Notes: generated from the sequence alone by a model not told the origin. A stretch of DNA of 64,000 nt from Planctomycetota bacterium (GCA_016776905.1 JADHSM010000003.1:184031-248030); one strand, 5' to 3'. Positions 35,423 to 45,511 are shown, counted from the first letter of the stretch. A program made the numbers and translations.

Positions 35423-36067
35423 TCAGGATCTCGATTGGATCTTTTCGACGGCTCTTTGATATCTCTTTCGCACTAACTCAGTAGAGATAGATAGTTGCTC
35501 AGAAATCTGCTGGGTTGATTTCCCATCGAGTTTTAACCACATGACGCTGGAATAATCGTCATCAAGTTCGTCGATCAACGAATGCAGCCATTCAGATTCC
35601 TCTCTCTGAATAGCAAGAACTTCACCGCCGACCAAATCGATATCAACCGGGATTGAAACGATGCCCCCGGGAATATTGGATTCGCCCTCAAATTTTTGGA
35701 GCGACTTCACCGCATCCAATACAGTCCACTTAGCATTTTGAAGAACGAGTTTGAGAAAGTCGTCGTAATCTGAATCGATTCCCAATACATCGATAACTTT
35801 CAATGCCCTGAGAAATACCTCCTGGCAAAGGTCATCCACCTGGATTTTTCTTTTCAGAGAAATGCTCGCTTGCTGAGACAAGTATCTTTCGATCTCCGGA
35901 TGCACTTTTTCAAACAACTCACTACGTGCGGAATCTACCCCTAGCATCGCGTTCGTCAAAATATCTTGAAAGGTGTTTCCGCTATTCAAAAGGCATCCTT
36001 CGAGAAGAAAATGTGTCGTTTTCAGTGAAGTCTTATCTGCAAAATCAACCTGCGAGCATTGGGACAC
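35423..36067 (-). CDS. ECF-like sigma-70 family factor
   Basis: A 214-residue sigma factor. Region 2 appears in RKIQVDDLCQEVFLRALKVIDVLG and the following FLKLVLQNAKWTVLDAVKSLQ; region 4 in LDDDYSSVMWLKLDGKSTQQISEQLSISTELVRKRYQRAVEKIQ, cited as TQQISEQLSISTELVRKR. The mapped start is a GTG without a clear ribosome binding site; an ATG at 35944 would remove the first 41 residues and still keep both sigma regions, so the start is uncertain. It is convergent with lptG. No anti-sigma gene is adjacent. Confidence 0.83.
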   Translation of the reverse strand: MSQCSQVDFADKTSLKTTHFLLEGCLLNSGNTFQDILTNAMLGVDSARSELFEKVHPEIERYLSQQASISLKRKIQVDDLCQEVFLRALKVIDVLGIDSDYDDFLKLVLQNAKWTVLDAVKSLQKFEGESNIPGGIVSIPVDIDLVGGEVLAIQREESEWLHSLIDELDDDYSSVMWLKLDGKSTQQISEQLSISTELVRKRYQRAVEKIQSRS

Positions 36068-36264
36068 AATAATCGCTAGGTCATAAACACCGAATAAAAA
36101 CTATATCCGAGAAGAGGTAATTTTCAAAATAGTTGTCACACTCTCGCATCGGGGCTCGCTAGTAAGGTAAGGACAGGAATACCTTCCTTGTCTTCACATA
36201 AAATGCCTGAGGCTCGGGGGTAGGTAAATAGCCGTTCAACCGCCCCTGAGTTCTCTTTTTTTGG

Positions 36265-36321
36265 CACTGTAGAGCTTAAATAACACTGTAGAATTTATAT
36301 AACACTGTAGAATTTATATAT
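36265..36321. repeat. 19-bp tandem repeat, 3 copies
   Basis: CACTGTAGAATTTATATAA occurs three times in succession; the first copy is diverged (CACTGTAGAGCTTAAATAA). It lies in the gap between the sigma factor start and the end of the CGL gene (36068-36341), which holds no other gene. Confidence 0.92.
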
Positions 36322-36350
36322 CAGCGACCAGAACTCAGATATCAGCGACC
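36318..36350. repeat. 21-bp spaced duplication of the CGL gene end
   Basis: ATATCAGCGACC occurs at 36318-36329 and 36339-36350. The second copy contains the stop codon and the last two codons of the CGL gene; the first lies just beyond the gene, so the 3' end of the gene has been duplicated. Confidence 0.8.
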
Positions 36351-37484
36351 GATCGCCTGATCTAAATCCTCAAGCAAATCGCCCACATCCTCAATCCCCA
36401 CCGAAATTCTGATCAAACCGTCGGAGAGCCCCTCTGCATGACGGACTTCCACAGGAATGGCACCATGAGTCATCGTTGGAGGGTGCTCAATCAGGCTTTC
36501 CACGCCACCGAGGCTTTCTGCCAATGCGAATATATGGGTATTGGATACGACCTCTCTGGCACGCTCCTCAGAAGCTCCAGCAAGTTCAAACGAGATCATC
36601 CCACCGGGTGCACTCATTTGCCGAGAAGCAATCTCATAACCCTCATGGCTTTCTAGCCCTGGAAAAAACACCTTGCCGATACGCTCATCTGAATCGAGCC
36701 AATGAGCTATTTTCTCGGCATTACTGCAATGCCGCTCCATACGAACGGCTAGTGTCTTGGTTCCCCTGAGAGTCAAAAAGCAATCGAGAGGTCCAGGAAT
36801 ACCTCCCACAGAATTTTGAATGAACGCTAATTTATCCCGAAGATCGGAACTGGAAGTGATCAATGCACCCCCTACAACGTCTGAGTGTCCACCCAGATAT
36901 TTAGTCACCGAGTGAACTACGATATCTGCGCCCAATGCCAGTGGTTGCTGTAAGTAAGGAGTCGCAAAAGTATTATCGACTACGAGTAATACTTCTTTTT
37001 CCTTACAAATTTTTGCCACCTCAGCGATGTCAGTGATTTTCAGCAACGGATTAGTAGGAGTCTCCAGCCATACCATCCGAGTCTCTTCCTTGATGGCATC
37101 TCTCACCTGATCCAAGTCTCCGGTATTAACGAAGTCAAATCCGATCCCCATGGGCTGGTATATCTGAGTGAAGATTCGGTGCGTGCCTCCATAGAGATCA
37201 TTACCAGCAACAACGTGGTCACCGGTTCCTAATAGTTTAAGAACCGCGTCTGTAGCCGCGAGACCACTCGCAAAGCAGAGTCCGTAATCCCCTCCCTCTA
37301 ATGAAGCTAGATTTGCTTCGAGGGCAGCTCTCGTTGGATTACCCGTTCTGGAGTATTCATATCCTTTGTGTACACCCGGTGCTTCTTGCACATAGGTGGA
37401 AGTCAGGTAAACGGGTGTCATCACAGCTCCGGTTGATGGATCAGGATGCTGGCCGGCATGAATGGCGCGTGTTGAAAATTTCAC
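36342..37484 (-). CDS. Cystathionine gamma-lyase / gamma-synthase
   Basis: PLP-dependent Cys/Met metabolism enzyme of 380 residues. Landmarks: YEYSRTGNPTRAALEANLA (substrate-side arginine and tyrosine), CFASGLAATDAVLKLL, WLETPTNPLLKITDI, VVDNTFATPYLQQPL and HSVTKYLGGHSD with the PLP lysine at 195. Gene order places it immediately after cystathionine beta-synthase (2-bp gap), which favours the gamma-lyase role: cleaving cystathionine to cysteine in reverse transsulfuration. Synthase and lyase cannot be separated reliably from sequence alone. Confidence 0.93.
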   Translation of the reverse strand: MKFSTRAIHAGQHPDPSTGAVMTPVYLTSTYVQEAPGVHKGYEYSRTGNPTRAALEANLASLEGGDYGLCFASGLAATDAVLKLLGTGDHVVAGNDLYGGTHRIFTQIYQPMGIGFDFVNTGDLDQVRDAIKEETRMVWLETPTNPLLKITDIAEVAKICKEKEVLLVVDNTFATPYLQQPLALGADIVVHSVTKYLGGHSDVVGGALITSSSDLRDKLAFIQNSVGGIPGPLDCFLTLRGTKTLAVRMERHCSNAEKIAHWLDSDERIGKVFFPGLESHEGYEIASRQMSAPGGMISFELAGASEERAREVVSNTHIFALAESLGGVESLIEHPPTMTHGAIPVEVRHAEGLSDGLIRISVGIEDVGDLLEDLDQAIGR

Positions 37485-37486
37485 GA

Positions 37487-38863
37487 TCAGGACCTTCTTC
37501 CACTCATGGAGTGAATCATGTCGTATTTAGTAATAATCCGGAATCCCTCTGGAGTCTCGACAAGAACTGCAGCGGATGGCTTACTAGCAAGATGTGCAAA
37601 GATGGCATCAGCGCTAGCACCTTCGCTCACAACGGGAAATGACTCTTCCATGATTTCCCTTATTTCGCATTCCAACATTTCAGTCCCTGCGAGCATTTTT
37701 TCTAGAACAACAGCTTCTCGAACACTGCCTACAGGAACGCCATTTTCAAAAACAGGAATCTGGCTGATCTCTTCACTTTGCATTTTCTCTACAGCGGTTC
37801 GCAAAGAGTCTGAAGGCGACATCTCTATTAAGGGACTCTTTCGAGTTCCTCTTTTGTTGAGAATTTCTCCCGCACTCAAGTGAAGAGAACTATCGAGTAA
37901 ACCGTTCGTCCTCAACCAATCGTCGTCATAAACCTTACTGAGGTATCTTTCCCCCGTATCAGGAATGATCACAACCATGAGATCGTCTGGGCCCATACTT
38001 TTGGCCGCTTCAACAGCTGTGCACATGGCCGTTCCTGCGGAAGAACCACTCAGGAGACCTTCTTCTCTGGCCAATCTTTGAGCCATTGAAAAAGCGTCCT
38101 TGTCATTCACTTGGATCACTTCATCGATCAGAGAAAAATCGATGGTTCCGGGAATCATGTCTTCGCCGATACCCTCAGTTTTATAAGTATTGGCTTCGCC
38201 TAATTTCCCTGTCTCAAAATATTCTTTGTACAGAGATCCAACGGGATCCCCACCGATGACTTTTAAGTCCGGGTTTTTCTCTTTCAGGTAACGAGCGATT
38301 CCACTCACAGTTCCACCGGTACCTAACCCACAAACGAAGTGAGTTATTTTCCCATCGGTGTCATCCCAAATCTCAGGACCTGTAGATACGTAGTGAGCAT
38401 GCGGGTTCCACTCATTAAAGTATTGGTTGGGATTGAACGCATCCGGATCTTCTTCCGTCAGACGTTTCGCCACGGAATAGTATGAACGTGGATCATCGGG
38501 CTCGACGGCTGTAGGACAAATAATGACTTCAGCACCAAAGGCTCTCAGGAGTTTTGATTTCTCCTCCGCAACCTTATCTGGCATGGTAAAAATCGCCTTG
38601 TATCCACGCACCGAGGCTGTCAACGCCAAGCCTAAACCTGTGTTTCCAGAAGTACACTCCACGATGGTTCCGCCTGGCTTGAGGAGGCCCTCACGCTCAG
38701 CAGCATCGATCATGTGCACACCAATGCGATCCTTGATACTGCCTCCTGGATTGAAGGCTTCAACTTTCGCCACCATCGTTCCCGGGAGCCCTCGGGAGAT
38801 GCGATTGATTCGAACCAGCGGAGTCCCTCCGATGGTATCCAAGATATGATCATGTACTTTCAT
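37487..38863 (-). CDS. Cystathionine beta-synthase with CBS domain pair
   Basis: PLP enzyme condensing serine and homocysteine to cystathionine. Landmarks: IGGTPLVRINRI, the PLP lysine in NPGGSIKDRIG (Lys44), the serine-binding TSGNTGLGLALT (71-82), GLGTGGTVSGIARYLKEKNP and SGSSAGTAM. The C-terminal part (about 340-458) is a pair of CBS domains (SLRTAVEKMQSEEISQIPVF; AVLVETPEGFRIITKYDM), which in related enzymes bind adenosyl ligands and regulate activity. There is no N-terminal heme-binding segment. Length 458 is typical for the bacterial CBS-domain form. Forms an operon with the gamma-lyase downstream. Confidence 0.95.
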   Translation of the reverse strand: MKVHDHILDTIGGTPLVRINRISRGLPGTMVAKVEAFNPGGSIKDRIGVHMIDAAEREGLLKPGGTIVECTSGNTGLGLALTASVRGYKAIFTMPDKVAEEKSKLLRAFGAEVIICPTAVEPDDPRSYYSVAKRLTEEDPDAFNPNQYFNEWNPHAHYVSTGPEIWDDTDGKITHFVCGLGTGGTVSGIARYLKEKNPDLKVIGGDPVGSLYKEYFETGKLGEANTYKTEGIGEDMIPGTIDFSLIDEVIQVNDKDAFSMAQRLAREEGLLSGSSAGTAMCTAVEAAKSMGPDDLMVVIIPDTGERYLSKVYDDDWLRTNGLLDSSLHLSAGEILNKRGTRKSPLIEMSPSDSLRTAVEKMQSEEISQIPVFENGVPVGSVREAVVLEKMLAGTEMLECEIREIMEESFPVVSEGASADAIFAHLASKPSAAVLVETPEGFRIITKYDMIHSMSGRRS

Positions 38864-39127
38864 CTATTCACTCTCTTCATGCCTTCAGGGAGCTCTGCTT
38901 CACTGAAGAACTGTCCACCTACTGATTTGACGGAGACTGACAGACTCCTCAGAAGGTACACGAAATATGATAATACCCGAGACGCTCAAGAATACGATTC
39001 CAGTAATAATTCTCCGGATCCTCACGGAGTTCAGGTCCTTGGCCTAGGGGGATACGTCGGATAGGTTCCCTTTAGGACACTCAAGTCGTTGAATCATCGC
39101 CTACGGGAGAAAAGGAGATTTTGGAAA

Positions 39128-39814
39128 ATGAGCCCTGTATCTGTGTTCCAAAACTCAGACCCCGAGGCTCTGGCCTGTCAATTGAGGCAGGATCTCCTCG
39201 ATACCCTTCATCCCGGTGATCTGATCTGCATTCCCACAGGGCGTTCTCCCCTCGATCTATATCGGCAGATCCGGGAAGATGAGGCCTCTATCCGGCTGTG
39301 GCGAAGCCTCCGATTTCTCCAACTTGACGAATATATTGCCCCTGCCGCCCACATCGACAGTTTTCGGGACTACCTGCATCAACAGATCTTTGACCCCCTC
39401 GGCGTCGATAAATCTCGACTTCATACCATCGATCCTCAGGGTGATCCCAAAACCGAGGCTCAACGCTTGGATACAGTTATCTCTGAATGGGGCCCCCCAA
39501 GGGCCTGTATTCTCGGCCTAGGATCCAACGGACACATCGCCTTCAATGAACCCGGCTCCAACTTCTCCAGCTACACCGCAATAGACCTCACTCCAGAAAC
39601 CATCAGCGCTAACTTCAAAGAATCTCCGCCAGCGCAGCTCAAGGCTCTGACCATCAGTCTTGAACAGATCTACGCCTCTCGTGATGTCTTTTTGCTGGTC
39701 CCTCAACCTGAAAAGAAATCGATCCTCGATCACTGCCTCAGAGGCCCCAAGGATCTTTCTGTCCCTGGAACGATTCTTCATGACCATCCCGGACTTCACA
39801 TTTACCGGGCTTGA
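39128..39814 (+). CDS. Glucosamine-6-phosphate deaminase-like protein (NagB family)
   Basis: Sugar-phosphate isomerase/deaminase of about 228 residues: IPTGRSPLDLYRQI (phosphate loop), FLQLDEYIAP (catalytic base Asp in LDEY) and CILGLGSNGHIAFNEPGS (His and Glu of the active site). It would convert glucosamine-6-phosphate to fructose-6-phosphate and ammonia. The residue before G-H is Asn where the E. coli enzyme has Asp, a variant I recall from Gram-positive NagB proteins. ATG 39128 is preferred over a TTG at 39089 because AAAGGAG lies about 10 nt upstream. It is followed 94 bp later by the PHP-domain gene. 6-phosphogluconolactonase is a less likely alternative. Confidence 0.85.
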   Translation: MSPVSVFQNSDPEALACQLRQDLLDTLHPGDLICIPTGRSPLDLYRQIREDEASIRLWRSLRFLQLDEYIAPAAHIDSFRDYLHQQIFDPLGVDKSRLHTIDPQGDPKTEAQRLDTVISEWGPPRACILGLGSNGHIAFNEPGSNFSSYTAIDLTPETISANFKESPPAQLKALTISLEQIYASRDVFLLVPQPEKKSILDHCLRGPKDLSVPGTILHDHPGLHIYRA

Positions 39815-39908
39815 GCATTTCGTCACACCCCTGAGTGGACTTAGAATCACATTCTTGAAGCACGACAGCGTCGTTTCCGATTTCCGGCCATGCCATGAAA
39901 GGCGCGCC

Positions 39909-42569
39909 ATGAATCCTGTGTTCTTTCTTCTCCTGCTAAATCTCTTCAATCTCAATGCGACGGCCATGGAAGATGTCCTCGATCCGGTCGGAGGAGATGG
40001 AGAACGAGGTCAATTTTCATTCGAAATTCTGAATACCGAAGGAAAAGCGGTCCCCTCTAGACTGACTTTTCGCAAGCCCGATGGCAGCCGAATGAAATTT
40101 TTTAGGAACACTCAAGTAAACCCTGCTGATCTCGCCATCAGAGACGATGTCATCTGCACGATTTCAGGGAAGGGTTTGATCACTCTTCCTGTCGGAACCT
40201 GGGTGATCTACGCCAGTCGTGGACCGGAATGGAGCATCCATAAACAAGAAGTGGTCATCTCCTCAGACACGCGAACCGAGACCACCTTCGAATTAGAACA
40301 TCAGGTCGATACCCAAGGCTGGGCTGCGGCAGACTACCATCTCCATACTTTGACTTACTCAGGGCACGGAGACAGCAACATGCCAGAGCGTATTATCAGT
40401 ATCGCGAGTGAAGCTCTCGAAGTCGGCATAGCGACAGACCACAACCATCACACTGATTACGCACCGACCATTGAAGAACTCTCAGCCGGCGAACATTTTC
40501 AGGGAATCGTCGGAAATGAAATCTCAGTTCCCCTCGGACATTTTAATGCCTTCCCCCTCGAGCCCTGGGGCGAGGTGATCGATCCTGGATCCGAAAACGG
40601 CCCGCGGATGTTTCGAGCGGTTCGAGCGATGCGAAGCCAACCGGACACGGGCATAGGAGAAGTCCCCGTCATCCAGGTCAACCATCCGCGCTGGGAAGCG
40701 ATCGATTATTTCCGCATCGCAGGCCTCGACCCCATCACAGGGTCCTCCACTGACCCTGACTGGTCTGTCGATTTTGATAGCGTCGAAATCTTCAATGAAA
40801 ACGCGGGCTGGGGTTACTACGATGCAGAGATAACAGACCGCCCTACAGGATCTAGCCGCCACTCCGTGCTTGAAGACTGGCATCTGCTTCTCAATCATGG
40901 CGCACGAATCACCGCAGTTGGAAATTCCGACAGCCATGCGGTCAACACCAACCTGGCCGGTTGGCCCCGAAATTACTTTCCCACATCAAATGACCAGCCA
41001 GGAAAGATCCCCATCAAAGAGATCTGCGATACTGTCAAAAATGGACAGGTCGTAACAACCTTCGGCCCCTTCGTCACATTTACAGTCAACGGTGCTGGAA
41101 TGGGAGAGACCGTGACCGCTGAGAGGGCTGCTGTTCAACTCACAACAACAATACAGGCGGCAGACTGGATCGACGTCGACCGAGTACTCGTCATCGTCGA
41201 TGGCGATGTGGTCGAAACCATTCCAGTTCCAGATAGCCGAGAAATCGTACGACTGGTCGATACCCGAAAAATACCTGTACGGACTGACGGTTGGATATCT
41301 CTGAGAGTTGAAGGGGATGAAAGCCTTGCCCCCATCGTTCCCGACAAGGTTCGACCGGTTCTTCCCATCGCAATCACAAACCCCGTGTACATCGATGCAG
41401 ATGGAGATGGAATTGCAACGGCCCCTGTAGAGGTCGCCCGTCGCTGGCTGGAATCACATGGAAATGATTCGATGCGGTTGCACGCCGAGTGGCAAGCACG
41501 CCAACCTCGCCAGCGAGTGGCGCTCCTCAATGCATGCCTCGACGATTCAATACATTCCAGAACTCTCAGCCTTTGGGGACTGGAGGATCCTTCTAGAGTG
41601 GTTCGATTGGCAGCATGTCGATTGATAGAGAGAGCAGAAATCACTGCAGATGAATCTTTGCTGAATGCATTGAGAAGCCAACTTTCCACTCCCGAGCTTG
41701 ACCCCTGGGCCACCGTTGTCATGCTGCGAGCCCTCCCTCTAGAAGAGAGCGGACCTATTATCGCAAAACTTTTGGGAGATAAGGGGAAGGCCGCTCTCGG
41801 TGTTCATACTCGCGAAGTGACTTCACTTCTTCCCGGTCAGTTTGTCCGTCGTATGAAAGTTTCGAACCCCATTCCCGGAGGAGGCAAAGAGGGTTTAACC
41901 CGTGTCCTAGGATTACCTCCCGAAGAAAGACCCACTGCCAACGTTCTCCTCTCGACAGAAGAAGGTCTCTTCGATCTTCGACAGTATGGGCGTGAAAAAG
42001 GTCGTTCAGATGATTGCGTAGTTGCGATGCAATGCTCTCTTCTGAGCCCCGATGATCGCTCTGTCACTCTCGCTTTAGGCTCAGACGACGGCTGTCTCGT
42101 CCAGGTGAATGGAGAGACGATCGTTGAAGATTACGCCGAACAAGGAGTCGACCCCCTTGATCATCTGATTCAGGTGAACTTGAAAAAAGGTGCCAATCCC
42201 GTTTTGTTCTTGGTTGAAAATGGAGGCGGTGGCTTTGGTGCATCGCTCAGAATTCTTGACAACGAGGTGGTCGTCGAAGCGACCTCCGGAGGATCCGAGC
42301 CGGGCAATTCTCTGCGTGTACAAATCCTCTCGGATCTCGCAGCATTGCTCAGTGCAGCCCAGTTGTACAGAATTGATGAACAGGTATGGCCGTCTTCACC
42401 CGAAGCGTTATTGGATCGATACATCACCAGTAAAAACCTGGTACGAGACCCCTGGGGGAAAAACTACATCATCGCTTCAGATAGCAACGGGATAGAAATC
42501 ATCTGCCTCGGAGCAGACGGCGAAGAAGGTGGTATTGGCATCAACGCTGACATCGTATACAGACCCTGA
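39909..42569 (+). CDS. CehA/McbA-type PHP metallohydrolase with C-terminal GspG-like domain
   Basis: Predicted exported hydrolase of 886 residues. After the signal peptide (MNPVFFLLLLNLFNLNATA) comes a beta domain (about 25-135), then a PHP metal-binding domain of the CehA/McbA type: ADYHLHTLTYSGHGD, IATDHNHHTDYAP, IVGNEIS, QVNHPRW, ITAVGNSDSHAV. The middle has short HEAT-like helices and a beta domain resembling PA14 (LALGSDDGCLVQVNGE). The last 100 residues resemble the pseudopilin GspG: ILSDLAALLSAAQLYRIDEQ, then RDPWGKNYII and LGADGEEGGIGINADI, the calcium-site motif. ATG 39909 has AAAGG 7 nt upstream; the frame extends further back into nagB but without need. Substrate unknown; known relatives cleave carbamates, amides or phosphoesters. 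Confidence 0.85.
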   Translation: MNPVFFLLLLNLFNLNATAMEDVLDPVGGDGERGQFSFEILNTEGKAVPSRLTFRKPDGSRMKFFRNTQVNPADLAIRDDVICTISGKGLITLPVGTWVIYASRGPEWSIHKQEVVISSDTRTETTFELEHQVDTQGWAAADYHLHTLTYSGHGDSNMPERIISIASEALEVGIATDHNHHTDYAPTIEELSAGEHFQGIVGNEISVPLGHFNAFPLEPWGEVIDPGSENGPRMFRAVRAMRSQPDTGIGEVPVIQVNHPRWEAIDYFRIAGLDPITGSSTDPDWSVDFDSVEIFNENAGWGYYDAEITDRPTGSSRHSVLEDWHLLLNHGARITAVGNSDSHAVNTNLAGWPRNYFPTSNDQPGKIPIKEICDTVKNGQVVTTFGPFVTFTVNGAGMGETVTAERAAVQLTTTIQAADWIDVDRVLVIVDGDVVETIPVPDSREIVRLVDTRKIPVRTDGWISLRVEGDESLAPIVPDKVRPVLPIAITNPVYIDADGDGIATAPVEVARRWLESHGNDSMRLHAEWQARQPRQRVALLNACLDDSIHSRTLSLWGLEDPSRVVRLAACRLIERAEITADESLLNALRSQLSTPELDPWATVVMLRALPLEESGPIIAKLLGDKGKAALGVHTREVTSLLPGQFVRRMKVSNPIPGGGKEGLTRVLGLPPEERPTANVLLSTEEGLFDLRQYGREKGRSDDCVVAMQCSLLSPDDRSVTLALGSDDGCLVQVNGETIVEDYAEQGVDPLDHLIQVNLKKGANPVLFLVENGGGGFGASLRILDNEVVVEATSGGSEPGNSLRVQILSDLAALLSAAQLYRIDEQVWPSSPEALLDRYITSKNLVRDPWGKNYIIASDSNGIEIICLGADGEEGGIGINADIVYRP

Positions 42570-42587
42570 AGAGTAAAAGAATACAGA

Positions 42588-44540
42588 TCAACTCACGGGA
42601 GGAAGATTCGCCAATTTCTCAATGAGAACTTCCCTTTTGTCTTCTCTTCTTCGAGTCCAACCGGTCTTGTCGAGATGTTCCAGAAGCGGAATGGCGAACT
42701 TTCTTGTCGTGCCGAGTAGATCCTTGGCCTCTGCAGCAGTAAAGGGGCCGGAGGTTTCATGATGAGCAGCCAATCTTCTGACCGCTTCTTCTATCGCTTC
42801 TTGTAATAGAACCACATCCGGAGTCAGTCTCACTAACTCGCCACGATCCACCAACAAAGACTGTAGCTTAGTCAGTAGACTCACTGAGGTTCCTAATTCT
42901 TCCGCCAGGTCTTCGTTTCTTGCAGCCGCAAAGAAATGTTCCTTCAGATATGCTCGATAACTATCCAAAGCTTTTTTCTCTGCCTTTGGAATGGGAGGAA
43001 CAAACCCCGGAAGAATTAATCTTCCTCCCGGTAATTTCTGCAGCCGATTTTCCGAGATAAGTTTTTCGAAAACCGCATCAAGAAATGATTCTTCTAAATG
43101 AACCTTATCTCGGATTTCCAACGCCTTGACCGACACTCTGTAGGGGTCTTTCCGAAAAGCATCCTCAATAGCAGCACCGATGCGCTCGCCAGCCATTCGC
43201 GTGCCCTCATTCAGCATCCAGCGATCACCCCCCAAGGCTGAAACTTCTTCGACCTCTACCAGTTGTTGGAGATATTCAGAGACTTGATCGCGGGTGACCG
43301 TCATCCTCCTAGAGAGCTCCTCAGTGGTATGTAATTCTAATAATGCGTCTCGGAGCAAACTTCTCAAATAGTCCAGAGGACTGTCCAGAGCTGACATTTT
43401 GCGTTTCACCGACTCGACTACGAAATCCTTGCCGGTCTTCAATCTCCAACGGGATCTGTCGAGGATTTCTCCCCCTCCCAAAGTGATCATCGGTGAGGTT
43501 TGCCGAAGAACAAAACGATCCCCCGGTGCTACCACGACAGGTTCTTCCAACCTGATCTGTGCCACAGCTTCATCTCCGGGTTCGAGTCGTGTGCAATCGA
43601 GAAGATATAACCGCCCCACGGCTTCCATCGTTCCTTGAAGAAAGCGCACTGACATCCGATGCAATAGGGGTTGTGCCAATCCAGGTAACGCACGCAAGCT
43701 GACCTCGATCATTTCTGTCGATCGAAAATAACCGGGAGTGGCAGCGACCATTCCTCTCGTCAGGTCTTTGTAATTCACATCTGCAAGATTGATGGCGGTC
43801 GAATGACCCGCTCGAGCACGATCCACCGTCACGCGATACGCCTGAAGTCCTCGCACTCGTCCTTTGTGATCTCCGGGTAGAATTTCAAGACGATCATCTT
43901 TTTCGACAGCACCACTCACAGGCACACCGGTGATGACAGTTCCATGCCCTTTAGATGAAAAGACACGTTGAATCGGCAACCTGAAGACTCCCCCAGATTC
44001 TTTTGCGGGTAATTCAGCAATCGCCGAGATGACTTCTTCTTTTAATACTTCGATACCTTCTCCAGTTTCAGCACTGACTTTGAGAATCGGTGCATCTGCG
44101 AGAAAAGTATCTGCCACGGTTTCACGAATCTCTTCCTCGACCAGTTCCAGCATCTCTTCATCCACAAGATCTATCTTGTTGATCGCAATAATGCCGCGCT
44201 GAACTCCGAGGAGAGTCATGATGGAGAGGTGCTCTAAAGTCTGGGGCATGACCGAGTCATCGGCGGCCACCACCAGAACCACCAGGTCGATACCACTCGC
44301 CCCAGCCACCATATTTCGGATAAATTTTTCGTGCCCAGGAACGTCGATGATCCCTACAAGCTCCCCCCCCGGCAATTTCATGGGGGCGAAACCCAGATCA
44401 ATCGTCAATCCTCTATCCTTCTCCTCAGGCAGTCGATCCGGGTCAATTCCCGTCAGTCTGCGTACAAGAGACGATTTACCGTGGTCTATGTGGCCCGCCG
44501 TGCCAACGACGACGCCAAAAATACTGTCATGGGTGCTCAA
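42588..44540 (-). CDS. selB: Selenocysteine-specific elongation factor SelB
   Basis: Translation factor that delivers Sec-tRNA to UGA codons followed by a SECIS. The EF-Tu-like part has G1 [12 protein letters not shown] (13-24), [10 protein letters not shown] (switch I), [12 protein letters not shown] (G3), NKIDL (G4), and domains II-III. The C-terminal 250 residues hold winged-helix modules ([69 protein letters not shown]) that bind the SECIS in family members. The start is set at TTG 44540 because GGAGGA lies 5 nt upstream and the protein then begins [19 protein letters not shown], the usual SelB beginning; the frame is open 29 codons further. It is the clearest sign that this organism decodes UGA as selenocysteine. 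selA, selD and selC are not in the window. Confidence 0.95.
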   Translation of the reverse strand: MSTHDSIFGVVVGTAGHIDHGKSSLVRRLTGIDPDRLPEEKDRGLTIDLGFAPMKLPGGELVGIIDVPGHEKFIRNMVAGASGIDLVVLVVAADDSVMPQTLEHLSIMTLLGVQRGIIAINKIDLVDEEMLELVEEEIRETVADTFLADAPILKVSAETGEGIEVLKEEVISAIAELPAKESGGVFRLPIQRVFSSKGHGTVITGVPVSGAVEKDDRLEILPGDHKGRVRGLQAYRVTVDRARAGHSTAINLADVNYKDLTRGMVAATPGYFRSTEMIEVSLRALPGLAQPLLHRMSVRFLQGTMEAVGRLYLLDCTRLEPGDEAVAQIRLEEPVVVAPGDRFVLRQTSPMITLGGGEILDRSRWRLKTGKDFVVESVKRKMSALDSPLDYLRSLLRDALLELHTTEELSRRMTVTRDQVSEYLQQLVEVEEVSALGGDRWMLNEGTRMAGERIGAAIEDAFRKDPYRVSVKALEIRDKVHLEESFLDAVFEKLISENRLQKLPGGRLILPGFVPPIPKAEKKALDSYRAYLKEHFFAAARNEDLAEELGTSVSLLTKLQSLLVDRGELVRLTPDVVLLQEAIEEAVRRLAAHHETSGPFTAAEAKDLLGTTRKFAIPLLEHLDKTGWTRRREDKREVLIEKLANLPPVS

Positions 44541-44633
44541 TGAGATCCTCCAGATCTGAGGATCTACGCTGAAGGACAAGAAGTAAAGTCCTGCTCTCTT
44601 GACGATAGCCCTGTTTTGTTCCAGCATTTGGGC

Positions 44634-45497
44634 ATGAATACTTCAAGAGACCAAATATTCTGCAAGATCGCCATTCAGCAAGGACTCTGGTCTGAGGCTG
44701 AAGCCACTCTGTTTTTGAACCAATATATCTCTGAAGGCTCTCCTGGGCGCTTTGGAGACTGGGCCTCACAGCAAGGTGCTGTGCCCCCAGCGATGGCGAC
44801 AAGAATAGATGCCGCTATCGAGAAGAAGATGGGGCCCCCAAAACCTCGACCTTCAACTGCCTCCCAAGGATCTACTTCAGGAAGAAAAGCTAAAAAAGGT
44901 CGCTCATCCCGCCGTAAGAGAAAAGGGAGCGGAGGCCTCGGCATCGATTTCGAGAAAAATCCGGTTCAAACATCCATATACCTATCCTGTGCAGTGATCG
45001 CCATCGGCATGGTCTTTTATGTGGTGTATCAATTCCAGAAAACTGACCCTGTCAGAGAATCCGTGGTCACCCAGGAATCTCCAGAAGACAAAGCGAAAAA
45101 AGAAGCACAAGCCAAAGCTGCCGCAGAAGTATTGGCCGCTCAAAAACCAGACTTCAGCGAAGAAGAACTTCGCGGTATGGATAACGTCATCAATCAGGCG
45201 GTTGCAGATGCCCGACAATTTCTCCGTGATGGAAAATTGGCCAAGGGGATCCAAAGATTAGAAACTGTTCGCAATGACTTGGGTGGAGATGATCTTCCTG
45301 AAGCTCAAAAGACTCGTATCGATGGCCAGATTACTGAGCTGAATCAGATTCGAGTCGACACCTACAATGACCTGCTCAGTGAATACCGAGAGGCCCTGTC
45401 CAACTCTAACTCGGAAGACGCAGCAGACCTTCTCGACGAAATCGAGATGAACTGTGGCTCTGAATTCCGTGCCCGAGCTGAGAAGGAGGGGGCTTAA
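44634..45497 (+). CDS. Hypothetical single-span membrane protein
   Basis: About 287 residues, family not recognised. Residues 1-70 resemble a small helical domain (IAIQQGLWSEAEATLFLNQY; PAMATRIDAAIEKKM). A basic, serine-rich linker (GRKAKKGRSSRRKRKGSGG) precedes one transmembrane helix (TSIYLSCAVIAIGMVFYVVY), so the basic part is probably cytoplasmic. The C-terminal half is charged and helical with coiled-coil character (EDKAKKEAQAKAAAEVLAAQ; AVADARQFLRDGKLAKGIQRLE). It is divergent from selB and lies 14 bp upstream of the pseudouridine synthase, so those two are probably cotranscribed. Confidence 0.75.
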   Translation: MNTSRDQIFCKIAIQQGLWSEAEATLFLNQYISEGSPGRFGDWASQQGAVPPAMATRIDAAIEKKMGPPKPRPSTASQGSTSGRKAKKGRSSRRKRKGSGGLGIDFEKNPVQTSIYLSCAVIAIGMVFYVVYQFQKTDPVRESVVTQESPEDKAKKEAQAKAAAEVLAAQKPDFSEEELRGMDNVINQAVADARQFLRDGKLAKGIQRLETVRNDLGGDDLPEAQKTRIDGQITELNQIRVDTYNDLLSEYREALSNSNSEDAADLLDEIEMNCGSEFRARAEKEGA

Positions 45498-45511
45498 TAA
45501 GCCTGCTCAAT

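Noticed and set aside
38864..39127. tRNA-Sec (selC) search in this and other intergenic gaps
   Set aside because: No cloverleaf or GGTTCGA-type T-arm was recognisable by eye in any gap; a covariance-model scan would be decisive.
39128..39814. Loss of a catalytic residue in the NagB-like protein (S-N-G-H instead of N-D-G-H)
   Set aside because: I recall the Asn variant from Gram-positive NagB proteins, so it is not strong evidence of inactivity.
39660..39908. Long N-terminal extension of the PHP hydrolase
   Set aside because: It would overlap nagB, and the ATG at 39909 has AAAGG upstream and begins a signal peptide.
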